A DNA stretch of 49,014 nucleotides from positions 1-49,014 of the IMG/VR virus record IMGVR_UViG_3300006802_000142; one strand, written 5' to 3'. Shown here in pieces: positions 23,930 through 34,206 of this stretch. Position numbers and translations under genes: made by a program. This DNA is from a virus. Numbering within the stretch: the first letter of the stretch is position 1; each line of letters begins with the position of its first letter. The notes under the pieces were generated by a model. That model was not told the origin of the DNA, did no database searches, and was given only the letters and a program-made list of their open reading frames with translations.

Positions 23930-25396
23930 ATGGGATTTTTAAGAAAAATAGGTAGGAAGATAGGCAAAGGAATTAGGAAACTTGGTCGTAAGATTAAGAA
24001 AGGATTAAAAGGAATAGTCAAAGGAATAGGTAAACTAGGTGTACTAGGAACTATTGCTATGATGTTTGTTATGCCTTATGTGCCTGTCTTATGGACTAAT
24101 CTAGGAACTTTTGCTTCTGGACTTACTACTTCTTCAAGTGTATTAGCTAAAGCTGCAGGATATGCTATGAAAGGAGTATATCACGCAGGCAGATTAGGAG
24201 GTAAAGTTTACTCTACTGTTACTAACGCAATCACAGGAACACTTTCTAAAATTCCCGGAGTTAGTAATATATCAGAAGCTGTTGCTAAAACCTTTAACAA
24301 AGCTATAGATTTTACTAAACAAAAATTAGGAATACAAGATCCTACTGCTTTATATTCAGAAGCTAGTTTAGACTTTAAAGAGTTTCAAAATATAGCAGGT
24401 GAAAATGCTAGTTTAAAAGATTTTGAAGCGTGGAAACAATCTGACAACTATGCTAGTTTTAAAAGTATAAATACACAAGGCAAAGAATTTTATCAGTCTA
24501 TGGTAAACGAAGGAGGTCAGTTAAGTGAAACAGGAACTTTTGGTAAGACTGATGCTCTTAGAAAGAATGAAAGTTTTGATGATTTCTTAGAAAGAAACAA
24601 TATGGAAGCAGATAGATTTTTAGAACTAAACGATAACGTAACTACATCAACAACTGTATTAGAAGACGGAAGTATAGTAGAGACTCCTGAACTTGTACCT
24701 CAATCAGAATATAATGTCGTGCCTTCTGAAAAAGAAGTGATAGGACAAGTAAGACGAGCAAGGCTAGATGGTAGATCAGTAGACCTAGATTATAATGTAG
24801 ACGAAGGAATGTATAAGATACAGACAGATTACGATAAATATATTAGACAAGGAATGACTCCAGAAGAAGCAAACCTTGAACTTAATAGACAATATCAAGC
24901 TAAGTTTGGTGATGAAGTTTCTTTTGAAAGTGACTTTAAAGGATATGCAAGAGACGGAAGTTCTGGTGCTTACTTTAAACAAGACGCTGATTTATTAGAG
25001 TCAGGTAAGCAAGGCATGGACGCTGTTAAAGATATGACTATTGTTACTCCTGAGTCAGATCCCGGATTCTTTAGATCATTAGCTACTAAAGCATTTAGTC
25101 AAGATAGCATTACTGATGTAACAGCTAATGTAGCTCAGAAAGGTGTACAGAATGAGTTAATGGGTTTAATAACTCCTTCAAGTAATTATGTTCCTCAAGG
25201 AGTAAATACTTATTCTCCATTTAATAAACAATCAGTAACTTCAAATGATCCTTTAGATACTGGCAGTATGTTTATGCAAGCAATATCTAGAGTTCCGGGT
25301 TTAGGCTACGCTCAGATGAATGCTTATAATACTTATGAAAATACAGGGTACGGAGGAAACCTTCCTTCCTTTGTAGCTACAGGATATGGGAGATAA
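23930..25396 (+). CDS. virion protein with cationic amphipathic N-terminus
   Basis: 488 residues. The first 38 are a strongly cationic, glycine-spaced amphipathic helix (for example GRKIGKGIRKLGRKIKKGLK at about 8-27). A hydrophobic segment IAMMFVMPYVPVLW follows at about 42-55. This looks like a membrane-active peptide followed by a transmembrane stretch. The remainder is soluble and charged with an acidic, helical middle (TPEEANLELNRQYQAKFGDEV). The order within the internal-protein cluster suggests a protein that enters the host membrane during DNA injection, comparable in role but not sequence to T7 gp14-type ejection proteins. The role is inference. Confidence 0.6.
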   Translation: MGFLRKIGRKIGKGIRKLGRKIKKGLKGIVKGIGKLGVLGTIAMMFVMPYVPVLWTNLGTFASGLTTSSSVLAKAAGYAMKGVYHAGRLGGKVYSTVTNAITGTLSKIPGVSNISEAVAKTFNKAIDFTKQKLGIQDPTALYSEASLDFKEFQNIAGENASLKDFEAWKQSDNYASFKSINTQGKEFYQSMVNEGGQLSETGTFGKTDALRKNESFDDFLERNNMEADRFLELNDNVTTSTTVLEDGSIVETPELVPQSEYNVVPSEKEVIGQVRRARLDGRSVDLDYNVDEGMYKIQTDYDKYIRQGMTPEEANLELNRQYQAKFGDEVSFESDFKGYARDGSSGAYFKQDADLLESGKQGMDAVKDMTIVTPESDPGFFRSLATKAFSQDSITDVTANVAQKGVQNELMGLITPSSNYVPQGVNTYSPFNKQSVTSNDPLDTGSMFMQAISRVPGLGYAQMNAYNTYENTGYGGNLPSFVATGYGR

Positions 25397-25399
25397 AAC

Positions 25400-26002
25400 A
25401 TGGAACAACCTATAACAAGAGAAGAAATGATAAAAACAGGAGCGTTAGGAGGAGCAGGTCCAATTCCCGGACAGTCTCTTACCGAACCTGCTGATTCTAA
25501 AAATCCGTGGGAAACTCCTCCACAAATTGTAGACTTAGACGAAGGCATAGCTGACACATTTATGTATCTCACAGAACCTGAAAGGCTTCCAAGTGTTTTG
25601 ACTTTGTTAGACAATCAAGTTCCTGTATCAGTAATAGCAAGTACTATTCTTACAGAAGGTTACAAGTCTGGTAAATATTTACCACAATTAATGGCTTTAT
25701 TAATAGAACCAGTAATGTATATGCTTATTGCTTTAGCTGAGAAAGCAGGAATAGATCCTGTAGTTTACGAAGACGAAGATGAAATAGCAGATGCTGCACC
25801 AGAAGAAGCAGATGAAATACAAGAAGAATTAAAGTCTGTTGATCCTACTAGAAGTTTTCAAGAATTAAAACCTAAAAATCTTAGAGAAGAATCTTTACCA
25901 ACAGAAGTAAAAGAAAGATTAGATGATATAGAACCAGAACAACTACAAAGTTTATTAGCTAGACCTGAACAACAAGAACCTAGCTTATTGGCAGGAGAAT
26001 AA
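25400..26002 (+). CDS. acidic internal virion-region protein, 200 residues
   Basis: Starts 3 bp after the preceding gene. It is rich in Glu, Pro and Leu, with a hydrophobic helix (QLMALLIEPVMYMLIALAEKAGI) at about 94-116 and long acidic stretches (EDEDEIADAAPEEADEIQEELKS). It ends in a short Gln/Glu-rich tail. No family is recognised. The position between two putative ejection proteins suggests it may be part of the same complex. Confidence 0.6.
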   Translation: MEQPITREEMIKTGALGGAGPIPGQSLTEPADSKNPWETPPQIVDLDEGIADTFMYLTEPERLPSVLTLLDNQVPVSVIASTILTEGYKSGKYLPQLMALLIEPVMYMLIALAEKAGIDPVVYEDEDEIADAAPEEADEIQEELKSVDPTRSFQELKPKNLREESLPTEVKERLDDIEPEQLQSLLARPEQQEPSLLAGE

Positions 26003-26003
26003 A

Positions 26004-27968
26004 ATGGCATACATACCACCTGAAAAAGCAATGATGAATTTAGATATTAACGCACCTACCTCTGGTGGCTTTGAATCTGTAGGTCAATCATTGTTAGCAC
26101 AAAAAAGAGCAGATACTGCTAGAGCAGATAAAACAAATAAAAGAAACGAAAAAATTATGGGAGCTTTGGGTTTGTTTTCTTTTGGAGCTTCTGCATTTAG
26201 AGCATCTACTGCTAAAAGAGCAGAAGAATTAAAAGCCAGAGAAAGTTTCAGTATAGCTCATGCTAAAGGAAGAACTGAATCTATTAACACTATAGCTTCT
26301 TTAAATAAAATTACACAGAAAGATGGTAAGTATCTTTCGTATGAAGATATAATGAACGACAGAGCTAAATTTGAAGGAGTAAAAACAGCACTAAGACCTC
26401 TTATAACTAAACAAATGGAAAATACTTTTAATCCTCAAAGATATAAAGAACTTCCTGCAAGCCAAGTAGATTTATTAGAGAGTAGAGCAACTCGTAATGT
26501 TTTAGAAGATTTACTTACACTACAAGAAGGTAAAGAAAAATCTAAGTTGCAAGATGTTTCAGACAGACTTTTTGGTGGTTCAGGATTAGCAGGAACTGAG
26601 TTACTACAAGGATCAACAACAGAAGAAAAACTTGCGTCTGGTTTAAATTTAACACCAGAAGCTTTTTCAGGTGACACAAAAAGACTGTACAATGAAGAAC
26701 TAAGTAAACTACAAGCAGCAGACTCAATTTTTAATATTGACAATTATCTTAATGGTATTGCAAGAATGGATAGAGGAATAAATATTTTTAAACGTAGAGG
26801 TGATGAAGATGCTGTTTTTGGAGAAGGAACTGCACAAATGTTTTTAGATTCTATGAAAATACAAACAGAAATTATTCCAATAATACAAGACTCTATTGTT
26901 TCTAATGCTTCTCAAGATTATATTGGAAATGTCATGGCTAACGGAAGAACTGAAGGAACTGAAGAAAACACAGCAGTACAAAATATAAAGTTAGTAACAC
27001 TTAAAGAAGACGATATAGACAACGGTACTTCAAAACTAGGAAATTATGTTAGATCACTTGCTATGACAAATGACATGGAAGAAATAATTGAAGAAATAGA
27101 TTCTGATTATTTTGTAGCATCTTCAGGTAAAGTGAACGAAAAGACAACAAAAGGACAAACTTTAACAAATGTTGCAGCAGCATATTCTTTAAGGCTTAAC
27201 AATCCTGCAGAAGAAGAATTTGCAAAAGAATTATATATGTCCTCTGCACACTCACAAGCTTTAGAAGCAGGAAAAGAAGCAGGTACTGATGCGTATGAAA
27301 CTTTTGTTAAAAAGAGAGTAGAGCAATTTGCAAAAGATATGAGAAAACCTGCTTATGCAGAACAAAGATCTAAGTTTGCTTTGCTTGTTGCTTTAAGAGC
27401 AGGAGCAGAAGAAAGATCTTTTATGGATAGAACAACTGATTTTTATAATAACGGATATACTTTTAATCCAGACAGAGCTATGGCTATGTTATCACCTGCA
27501 CTAGATTTTGAAGAAGGTGTGGGTTATACACAAGGTCCTGCATTTGAATTTATGAATGATACACAAAGAAAAAATCTTATGTTTCTAGAGGTAGACGAAA
27601 TTCAAGGAAATACTAGAATAACACAAAATGAAAAAGAAATGCTATTACAAAGTTTAATAGATAACATAGCTCTTACACAATTTGATTCTATTGATTCTTT
27701 TGTAAAAGGTTATGAAGAGTGGATTCCTGTTTGGAAATCACAAGCAAGACATTACAATCTTTATGGTCAGCTTCAAGAAGATAATGCAAACAGAGCTGCT
27801 CAGTTACAACAAAGATTGTTTGGTAACAAAATAAATAAGCATATTGGCTTTATGATAAGCAGAGGTAATAAACCTAATCCATTTATGGAAGAAAGAACAG
27901 AGGAGTTGGACAAGGAAACACCAGATCCAACTACTTTAGAAGGTTTGACTAAATTAGGAGTAAACTAA
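26004..27968 (+). CDS. internal virion-type protein, 654 residues
   Basis: A large, soluble, helix-rich protein starting 1 bp after the previous gene. It is Ala/Glu/Lys-rich with no transmembrane segment beyond a short Ala/Gly/Phe-rich patch (IMGALGLFSFGASAF) near residue 50. The C-terminal part (TQFDSIDSFVKGYEEWIPVWKSQARHYNLYGQLQ) is long and helical. Size, order and composition fit an ejected internal core protein like T7 gp15-type proteins, but no sequence family is recognised by eye. Confidence 0.6.
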   Translation: MAYIPPEKAMMNLDINAPTSGGFESVGQSLLAQKRADTARADKTNKRNEKIMGALGLFSFGASAFRASTAKRAEELKARESFSIAHAKGRTESINTIASLNKITQKDGKYLSYEDIMNDRAKFEGVKTALRPLITKQMENTFNPQRYKELPASQVDLLESRATRNVLEDLLTLQEGKEKSKLQDVSDRLFGGSGLAGTELLQGSTTEEKLASGLNLTPEAFSGDTKRLYNEELSKLQAADSIFNIDNYLNGIARMDRGINIFKRRGDEDAVFGEGTAQMFLDSMKIQTEIIPIIQDSIVSNASQDYIGNVMANGRTEGTEENTAVQNIKLVTLKEDDIDNGTSKLGNYVRSLAMTNDMEEIIEEIDSDYFVASSGKVNEKTTKGQTLTNVAAAYSLRLNNPAEEEFAKELYMSSAHSQALEAGKEAGTDAYETFVKKRVEQFAKDMRKPAYAEQRSKFALLVALRAGAEERSFMDRTTDFYNNGYTFNPDRAMAMLSPALDFEEGVGYTQGPAFEFMNDTQRKNLMFLEVDEIQGNTRITQNEKEMLLQSLIDNIALTQFDSIDSFVKGYEEWIPVWKSQARHYNLYGQLQEDNANRAAQLQQRLFGNKINKHIGFMISRGNKPNPFMEERTEELDKETPDPTTLEGLTKLGVN

Positions 27969-30900
27969 ATGTCTTTTAATTTACAGTTTGTAAATGATTG
28001 GGTTTCTAGAAAAGATAAAACAAGTCCATATTATGTACCAAGCTCTAATGAATCTAACGCTGTTGATTTAGTAGACTTTAGAAAAGTAGCAGATGTTCCG
28101 TCTCCTAGTTCAGAGTCTCAAGAACCTGTTTATGATAGTCAGCAAGAAGCTTTAAGACAAGCTTACGAAAATAGAAGTACATCAGTAGCAGAAACTCCTT
28201 CTTTTACTTTAGATGATTTAGATAACGATGAAGCTTTTCAAGAAACAGCTAGTCGTTTCTTAGAATCTATAGATGAAGATGATGATATATTTGAATATCT
28301 AAGAGATGAAGACTATAGAGTTTCTAGTGCTTTATACAGAGGATATACTTCTGGTAAATGGACAGAACAACAAAAACAAGACTATGCGTTTCTTAGGTCA
28401 GCTTTTGATCAGGCAGACGTAGGTAGTTTTTCTAATATGATAAAAGCTACTGCTGATGGTGTTATTGATTTTGTAACAGATCCTATACATTTACTATCTA
28501 TAATGATGACTCCTTTAACAGGAGCAGGAATTGCTGCTGCAGGCACAAAACTTGGTTCAACCAAACTGGCTTCTAATCTAGCCCAATCTAAAGCTCTTAG
28601 ATCAGGACTTAAAAAAATTAGAGATAACAACACAGGTACTGGTGTTAACTATGCTATTACAGAAGGCTTCGTACAAGGCACAGGATCGAGTATAGGCAAT
28701 CAAAATATAGAGGTTAATGCTAACCTTAGAAATTCTTTTTCTCCTTCTGAAGCAGGCTTAACAGGCTTAATAGGAGGTACTGCAGGAGGAGTTTTAGGAT
28801 TAGGTGGAGCTGCTGCTCTTATAGGATTGCGTAACTCTAAATCAATACAAAGAGTTAGAGAGCGTATGGAAGCTAAAAAAGAACCTAAAGATGTTGATCC
28901 TGCATCAAGAAGTGAAACATCAAAACAATGGGAAAAAATTCAAGAGTCTTTAAAAAGTGTAACCATTGTTCCTAAAACAGCAAAAGAAGGAGTTAGTAAG
29001 TTTGTACAAGGTTTAACAGGTAAAGCTACTGCTCCTTTAGTTAAATATGTTAAAGACTCAGAAGCTATGGGAAAATTTTTAGAAGCAATAAGATACGATG
29101 CTCTAAGAGATTTTACTGGTGCTGTTACTGAAAAAGCAAACATATCTTTTGGTTTGGCATTAGGAACAAGAACTGCTGAATATAGACAAGCATTAGCTAA
29201 AATATTTGCAGATCATAACATTGAAAGAACTGGTTGGACTAATCACCTAACTGCTGTAAATAACGAACAGCTTTCGTTTCTTTTAAATCAACCTCAACTA
29301 CTAGCAAAAATAGGAATAAACGAAGTTAAAGATGAAACAGGTAAAGTAGTTTCTTATTCGTTTAAAGGTAACATAGATGAAGTAGCTGAAAAGTTAAACG
29401 CTGCTTGGAGAAAAAGCAGACCTGTAGATATGGAAGCAGAACAAACTGGTCCACTTAAAAAACTTTTTGGTGAAAAAAATGTAGATAGAAAAGCTACTAA
29501 AATAAATAAAGATACTGTAATGGCAGCTCTTCGTTTAAGAAAACTTACAGACAATGTTTACAAAGACGCTACAACAATAGACTCTGTTGACGGTTCAGAA
29601 GTTTTTACTTTGTTTGAGCCAGAACAAAAGATTCCGTTTTACTTTCCTCGTTACTATAATTTACAAGCTATAAAAGATAACAAAGATAAATTTGTACAGC
29701 TTATTTTTAACAGCAGACACTCTAAGTTAAATGATGATTTAATTAAAGGAAAAATAAGAGATGTTGATGATCCAGAAACAATTATAACAGGAGTAGATAT
29801 TAGTGGTTTAAAAAGAGATGAAGCTTACTTTAAATCTTTCTTTGATAGTATAGAAGGTAATCCAACTACATTTAAAGAAGTAATAGAGTTACAAGCTAAA
29901 AAAGATGGCATCACTCTTTCACCTCAAGAAATAGAAACAAGAGCTAGAGCATTAAAATCAGAAAGATTAGTACAGGATATGTTAGATAAAGAATATCCTT
30001 CTCTTCAATTTGTTGATCCAGACGCTCCTAATAAACCTTTGCGTATGCAAAGAACTAGAGTCTTTTATGATTTAAAAGATCAAGACTTAATTGATAATGG
30101 GTTTATAGAAAACAACATAGAACAAATATATATTAATTACTTTGATGATATGGCAGGTGCAATAGAACGTAAAAGATATTTAGGTGTAACTTTAAATGAG
30201 TTTCAAGATAGATATTCAAGAACTATTTTAGAAGATTTAAGAAGAGCAGGTTATAGCAAAGACGAACAGGAAGAAGTAATTGAAAGAATGAAAGATACTT
30301 ACGAGTCTGTTACTGGTACTGCTCCTAGAAAACAACCTTTACTAGGTGAGAAATTTAAAGGAGTGCAAAACTTTGTAAAACTTACACAGCAACTAGCTCA
30401 CCTTCCTTTAGCAACTATTTCAAGTTTAACTGAGCCTTTAATTATTTTAACTAAAGTAGACCTTGAAGATACACCAGAAGTTTTTAAAGCTTTTGGAAGT
30501 GCTGCAGGAAAACAAATGAAGAAATCTTTTAATAGATTTTTTACTAGATTTGATGGTGCATTAAAGAAAACAGGTGTTACAAATAGATCAGTAAAAGGCT
30601 TTAAAGATTTAACTGACGATGAATGGGCAGAAGCTTACTCATTTAGTATAGCTACTGAGTACTCTGCACAACAAAGACTTACGTCTATGTATGCAGGATC
30701 TGTTCAAGGTAAAGTAACTGGTGCAATATCAGAAATGTTTTTTAAAGCTACGTTGCTTTCTCCGTGGACACAAGCTGTACAGTTTGGTGCTTTTAAATCT
30801 TCTAAAGGTGTAATTAAAAGACTTACTAAAAAACTAGCAGATGGTGGTTTATCAGAGTCTGAAAAGAAAAGAACAATAACTAAACTTTGGCAGATAGGAA

Positions 30901-33527
30901 TAGATCATAAAAAAGCAGTATCTAATTACAAAAATTCTTCTGTAAACGGAGTGCTTGATGATGCTAAGTATGAGAATAGTGCGTTTTATCAGAATGATGT
31001 TTTATCTTCTTCTAATTTATTTGCCAGAGAAATAATTCTAAATCCTGCTGCTTCGGAAGCTAACAAGCCTTTATGGTTTAACAGTCCTGTTGGACAGCTA
31101 GTAATGCAGTTTGCTTCTTATCCGACTGTATTTAACAATACTGTTCTTAAAAATATGGTAAGAGAAGTAAATCAAGATCCTATAAGAAACGCACCTAAAC
31201 TTGTAGCTGCTACATCTTTAATGACAGGAGGAGCTATACTTACTAATGCTTTCAGAAGTGAAGGAAGAAGTTTAGAAGAGTCAGATGCTAAAATAGTTTC
31301 TGATGCTGTTTCTAGGTGGGGAGGATTTGGTCCTCTTGACTATGGGTTTAGATATGCAAGAGGTATCGAGTATGGTGGACTAACAGCAGGCTCTACACTT
31401 AAAGCTCCTTTTGGTCCTTTAGTTGCAGACGTTGTGGATGCTGTACAGTTTAGACACAGTCCTTTACAAATAGCTACACAAAATATTCCATTTTATTCTG
31501 CTCTTCCAAAAGATCAAAGAGATGCTTTAAAATCTTGGGCTAGAGGAACTAAAGCAGAAAAACCTGAAGATCAAAGCTTTGTTATAGATAACAGAAGATT
31601 TGCTAAAGGTGGTAGAGTCAACGTGCCTAATGCAGTTGAAGAACCAGAAGAAAGAAAAATGAGAGGTCTTCCGTTTACATACGCTGACTTAGGAGGTCCG
31701 TCAGTCCAAGACAACGAAGACAGACTTGGTTTTTCTATGGGTGGAGAAGTAGACACTCCTGATAATAACAACTATGCTTTTAGTGTGTTAACAAAGAATG
31801 ATGACTACGGAAGATTTTTAGAAGATAGAGATCCTATACAAACATACGAAGATAGTGATATGCCAGAAGATACTAGCAAAGAATCTTACTTTGTAGGTCT
31901 TGAAGAAAATAACTATGATGCAATAAATAGAAGAGTAGAAGACTCTATAGGTTTAGATGTTTCTAAAGTTTCTGTAAACATTAGAGGTGCTAACAAAGTA
32001 GAAGGCAAAGTTAAAGTTATGAATACTTTAGAAGTCGATAAGCCTACAGTAGAAGCAATACTAGAAAAAGTAGAGAAAGCACGAACTATGCCGAAAGATG
32101 TAGAGATTATAAAAGATATTAAGTTTGAGTTGAATGCTAGAGACAATGCGTTATCTACCGAAGGAGGTAGTAAAGAAGGATCTGACATGATGCAGAAAAG
32201 TAAAAGCGTAGTAATTAAAGATGGTTTATTTAACTTAGGTTATGATTCTGTATCTTACAACGAAGGTAAAAATATTGTGTTGCTAAAACATAACCAGTTT
32301 ATACCGACTAAAATTGAAAAGAATATGGTTCGTAAAAAAGTTTATGGTGGTGGTCTTATGAGAACTTTGAGAAGACGCTACGATATAGGAGGAGCAGTAG
32401 AAGCTGTGCTTGGTATCTTTTCTAAAATTCCTTTGACTAAAAGATTTTTAGATATACAGCACAAACGAATGAATATTGAAGATACTGATCAGAATACATT
32501 TGCAGAAAACTTAGTTAGATACGCTGACGAAGTAGCAGACGTAGAAACTAAAAATAATCCTAAAGAAATATCTATTGCAAACGCTAAAGGTTTACATCAA
32601 TTTAAAGATGAAACTGTCAAAACAGTAGTGAACAATTTTCTTAGTGGTAGAATACCTGTAGATCAAAATATTATAGATGCAGTTGTAGCAGCATCTAAAA
32701 AAGATCCTCGTGATTGGAACAGAGATGAATCTAACTTAATGGTTTTAGGTCACATGTTTTTGACAGCAGAGAAAAAAGAGTACAACGGAGTTACTATGTC
32801 AAGTGATCCTTTGTTAAGAATAATAGGAACATCAAAAGAACAAGACGATGGTTACAAAGAAGCTGCTGAGTTTTTATATATGAAGTTTCATTGGAGAGGA
32901 ACTAAGCAATCTCCTGAATATAATCAAGCATTAAAAAATATTAGAAATAGATATAATCTTACTTCTTCTATTATATACGGTCCTGCACAAATGAGAGAAA
33001 GATCTTTTTCAGATGACACTCCTTCTCCTGCTCCTAGACAAGATGAAAATCTTAGAGCAGGTGTTGCTCCTATAGATAGCTACCAAAACTATTACAAACC
33101 TAGTATCTCTAATCTTCCAGAAGAAGAAGGTGTATTTAGTAGATTAAAAAATATATATGAACTGACTACTAAAGAAATAGATCCTAACAATAAAAGTCCT
33201 TTTGAAAGAAATCCTGTGATAGATACTTTTTATGATGAAGAAGTGATAGAGCCTAAAATGATTGAGCCACAACCTCGTATTGTAGATCACTATTTAAAAG
33301 AACATCAAGACGCTTACATAGCCGAAGAAACTAAAAAGTTAAAAGATTTTTTACTTCCATTACCAGACGGAACTTACAGAAACTATCCGTCTATGAGTGA
33401 TGCTATAGAAGAACCAGAAGTTATAGAAGTGCCAAAAGCACCAGAAGTACCAACAGTAGAACCTCAAGGATTTGGTAGGTTTGAATTGCGTAAACATAGT
33501 AGAACAAGTGACTACAGAAAGGATTAA
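27969..33527 (+). CDS. giant internal virion protein with lysozyme-like centre, 1852 residues
   Basis: The largest gene, the last of the structural run. The N-terminal half is helical with hydrophobic patches (GAGIAAAGTKLG; GLIGGTAGGVLGLGGAAALIGL near 260-285). Near residues 1520-1545, VADVETKNNPKEISIANAKGLHQF resembles the active-site region of soluble lytic transglycosylases, with Glu1526 as the candidate acid. Residues about 1420-1445 have a GYDSVSYNEG-x-NIVLL pattern like C-terminal parts of phage ADP-ribosyltransferase-like or LPD-type domains. It most likely carries the peptidoglycan-opening step of DNA entry, comparable to the T7 gp16 role. The domain calls are inference. Confidence 0.65.
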   Translation: MSFNLQFVNDWVSRKDKTSPYYVPSSNESNAVDLVDFRKVADVPSPSSESQEPVYDSQQEALRQAYENRSTSVAETPSFTLDDLDNDEAFQETASRFLESIDEDDDIFEYLRDEDYRVSSALYRGYTSGKWTEQQKQDYAFLRSAFDQADVGSFSNMIKATADGVIDFVTDPIHLLSIMMTPLTGAGIAAAGTKLGSTKLASNLAQSKALRSGLKKIRDNNTGTGVNYAITEGFVQGTGSSIGNQNIEVNANLRNSFSPSEAGLTGLIGGTAGGVLGLGGAAALIGLRNSKSIQRVRERMEAKKEPKDVDPASRSETSKQWEKIQESLKSVTIVPKTAKEGVSKFVQGLTGKATAPLVKYVKDSEAMGKFLEAIRYDALRDFTGAVTEKANISFGLALGTRTAEYRQALAKIFADHNIERTGWTNHLTAVNNEQLSFLLNQPQLLAKIGINEVKDETGKVVSYSFKGNIDEVAEKLNAAWRKSRPVDMEAEQTGPLKKLFGEKNVDRKATKINKDTVMAALRLRKLTDNVYKDATTIDSVDGSEVFTLFEPEQKIPFYFPRYYNLQAIKDNKDKFVQLIFNSRHSKLNDDLIKGKIRDVDDPETIITGVDISGLKRDEAYFKSFFDSIEGNPTTFKEVIELQAKKDGITLSPQEIETRARALKSERLVQDMLDKEYPSLQFVDPDAPNKPLRMQRTRVFYDLKDQDLIDNGFIENNIEQIYINYFDDMAGAIERKRYLGVTLNEFQDRYSRTILEDLRRAGYSKDEQEEVIERMKDTYESVTGTAPRKQPLLGEKFKGVQNFVKLTQQLAHLPLATISSLTEPLIILTKVDLEDTPEVFKAFGSAAGKQMKKSFNRFFTRFDGALKKTGVTNRSVKGFKDLTDDEWAEAYSFSIATEYSAQQRLTSMYAGSVQGKVTGAISEMFFKATLLSPWTQAVQFGAFKSSKGVIKRLTKKLADGGLSESEKKRTITKLWQIGIDHKKAVSNYKNSSVNGVLDDAKYENSAFYQNDVLSSSNLFAREIILNPAASEANKPLWFNSPVGQLVMQFASYPTVFNNTVLKNMVREVNQDPIRNAPKLVAATSLMTGGAILTNAFRSEGRSLEESDAKIVSDAVSRWGGFGPLDYGFRYARGIEYGGLTAGSTLKAPFGPLVADVVDAVQFRHSPLQIATQNIPFYSALPKDQRDALKSWARGTKAEKPEDQSFVIDNRRFAKGGRVNVPNAVEEPEERKMRGLPFTYADLGGPSVQDNEDRLGFSMGGEVDTPDNNNYAFSVLTKNDDYGRFLEDRDPIQTYEDSDMPEDTSKESYFVGLEENNYDAINRRVEDSIGLDVSKVSVNIRGANKVEGKVKVMNTLEVDKPTVEAILEKVEKARTMPKDVEIIKDIKFELNARDNALSTEGGSKEGSDMMQKSKSVVIKDGLFNLGYDSVSYNEGKNIVLLKHNQFIPTKIEKNMVRKKVYGGGLMRTLRRRYDIGGAVEAVLGIFSKIPLTKRFLDIQHKRMNIEDTDQNTFAENLVRYADEVADVETKNNPKEISIANAKGLHQFKDETVKTVVNNFLSGRIPVDQNIIDAVVAASKKDPRDWNRDESNLMVLGHMFLTAEKKEYNGVTMSSDPLLRIIGTSKEQDDGYKEAAEFLYMKFHWRGTKQSPEYNQALKNIRNRYNLTSSIIYGPAQMRERSFSDDTPSPAPRQDENLRAGVAPIDSYQNYYKPSISNLPEEEGVFSRLKNIYELTTKEIDPNNKSPFERNPVIDTFYDEEVIEPKMIEPQPRIVDHYLKEHQDAYIAEETKKLKDFLLPLPDGTYRNYPSMSDAIEEPEVIEVPKAPEVPTVEPQGFGRFELRKHSRTSDYRKD

Positions 33528-33530
33528 TAA

Positions 33531-33941
33531 ATGAACAAAGAAAAACTAATTGAAGAACTTAAACGTGACGAAGGTGTAGAACTACGACCTTACAAATGCT
33601 CGGCAGGATTTTTAACTCTGGGTGTAGGTAGAAATATAGAAGAGCGTGGTATTACTATGGATGAGTCTGATTATCTTCTTGCCAACGATATAACAATTTG
33701 TGAAGAAGAAGCTGCTAGAGTTTTTAAATGGTTTGCAGATCTAACAGACGTTAGACAAAGAGCTATTATTAACATGATATTTAATCTAGGTTTAACAAAA
33801 TTATTAAACTTTAAAAACTTCCTAGCTGCTATGGCAGCAGAAGATTATGAAACTGCAGGTAAGGAAATGCTCGATAGTCGTTGGGCTAGACAGGTTGGTA
33901 ACAGAGCAGACAGATTGGAGCAGATGATTGTTAACGGATGA
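33531..33941 (+). CDS. endolysin, T4-lysozyme family (GH24)
   Basis: 136 residues starting MNKEKLIEELKRDEGVELRPYKCSAG (see residues 1-26). The catalytic triad spacing of this family, Glu-8-Asp/Cys-5-Thr, is met by Glu14, Cys23 and Thr29 (RDEG; YKC; LTLGVGR). The middle acid is a cysteine, an accepted variant in the family. The C-terminal part has NMIFNLG, RWARQVGNRADRLE. There is no signal-anchor, so it probably needs a holin to reach the peptidoglycan. It follows the giant virion protein by 3 bp and opens the lysis region. Confidence 0.93.
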   Translation: MNKEKLIEELKRDEGVELRPYKCSAGFLTLGVGRNIEERGITMDESDYLLANDITICEEEAARVFKWFADLTDVRQRAIINMIFNLGLTKLLNFKNFLAAMAAEDYETAGKEMLDSRWARQVGNRADRLEQMIVNG

Positions 33942-33951
33942 TATATTAATT

Positions 33952-34206
33952 ATGTATCTTGAAGATGATCTTGACAGAGCTTATCGGATAGATTGTAAAA
34001 TGCGTTCAAAAGTAGACATACCTTGGATTAAACGTGAAGAGTTTAGAAAAGTCTATGAAGAATTACTAGGTGCGCATTTAAAGGGTGTGCCTGACATGCC
34101 ATTAGAATTAGCTATGCAATCAGTAGAAGAAATTTTATCGAATGAAAGCATACGCTTTAACAAAGAGGAACTAAAAGAGAAAACAAATGAAACTAAACTT
34201 ACTTAA
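33952..34206 (+). CDS. hypothetical acidic protein in the lysis region, 84 residues
   Basis: A TTG-start frame opens inside the endolysin end at 33928, but the ATG at 33952 (MYLEDDLDRAYRID) is the likelier start. The product is helical and charged, with DIPWIKREEFRKVYEELLGAHLKG in the middle. It overlaps the holin-like gene by 20 bp. No membrane segment is seen, so it is not an obvious holin or spanin. Small proteins at this place recur in marine podoviruses; the function is unknown. Confidence 0.6.
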   Translation: MYLEDDLDRAYRIDCKMRSKVDIPWIKREEFRKVYEELLGAHLKGVPDMPLELAMQSVEEILSNESIRFNKEELKEKTNETKLT

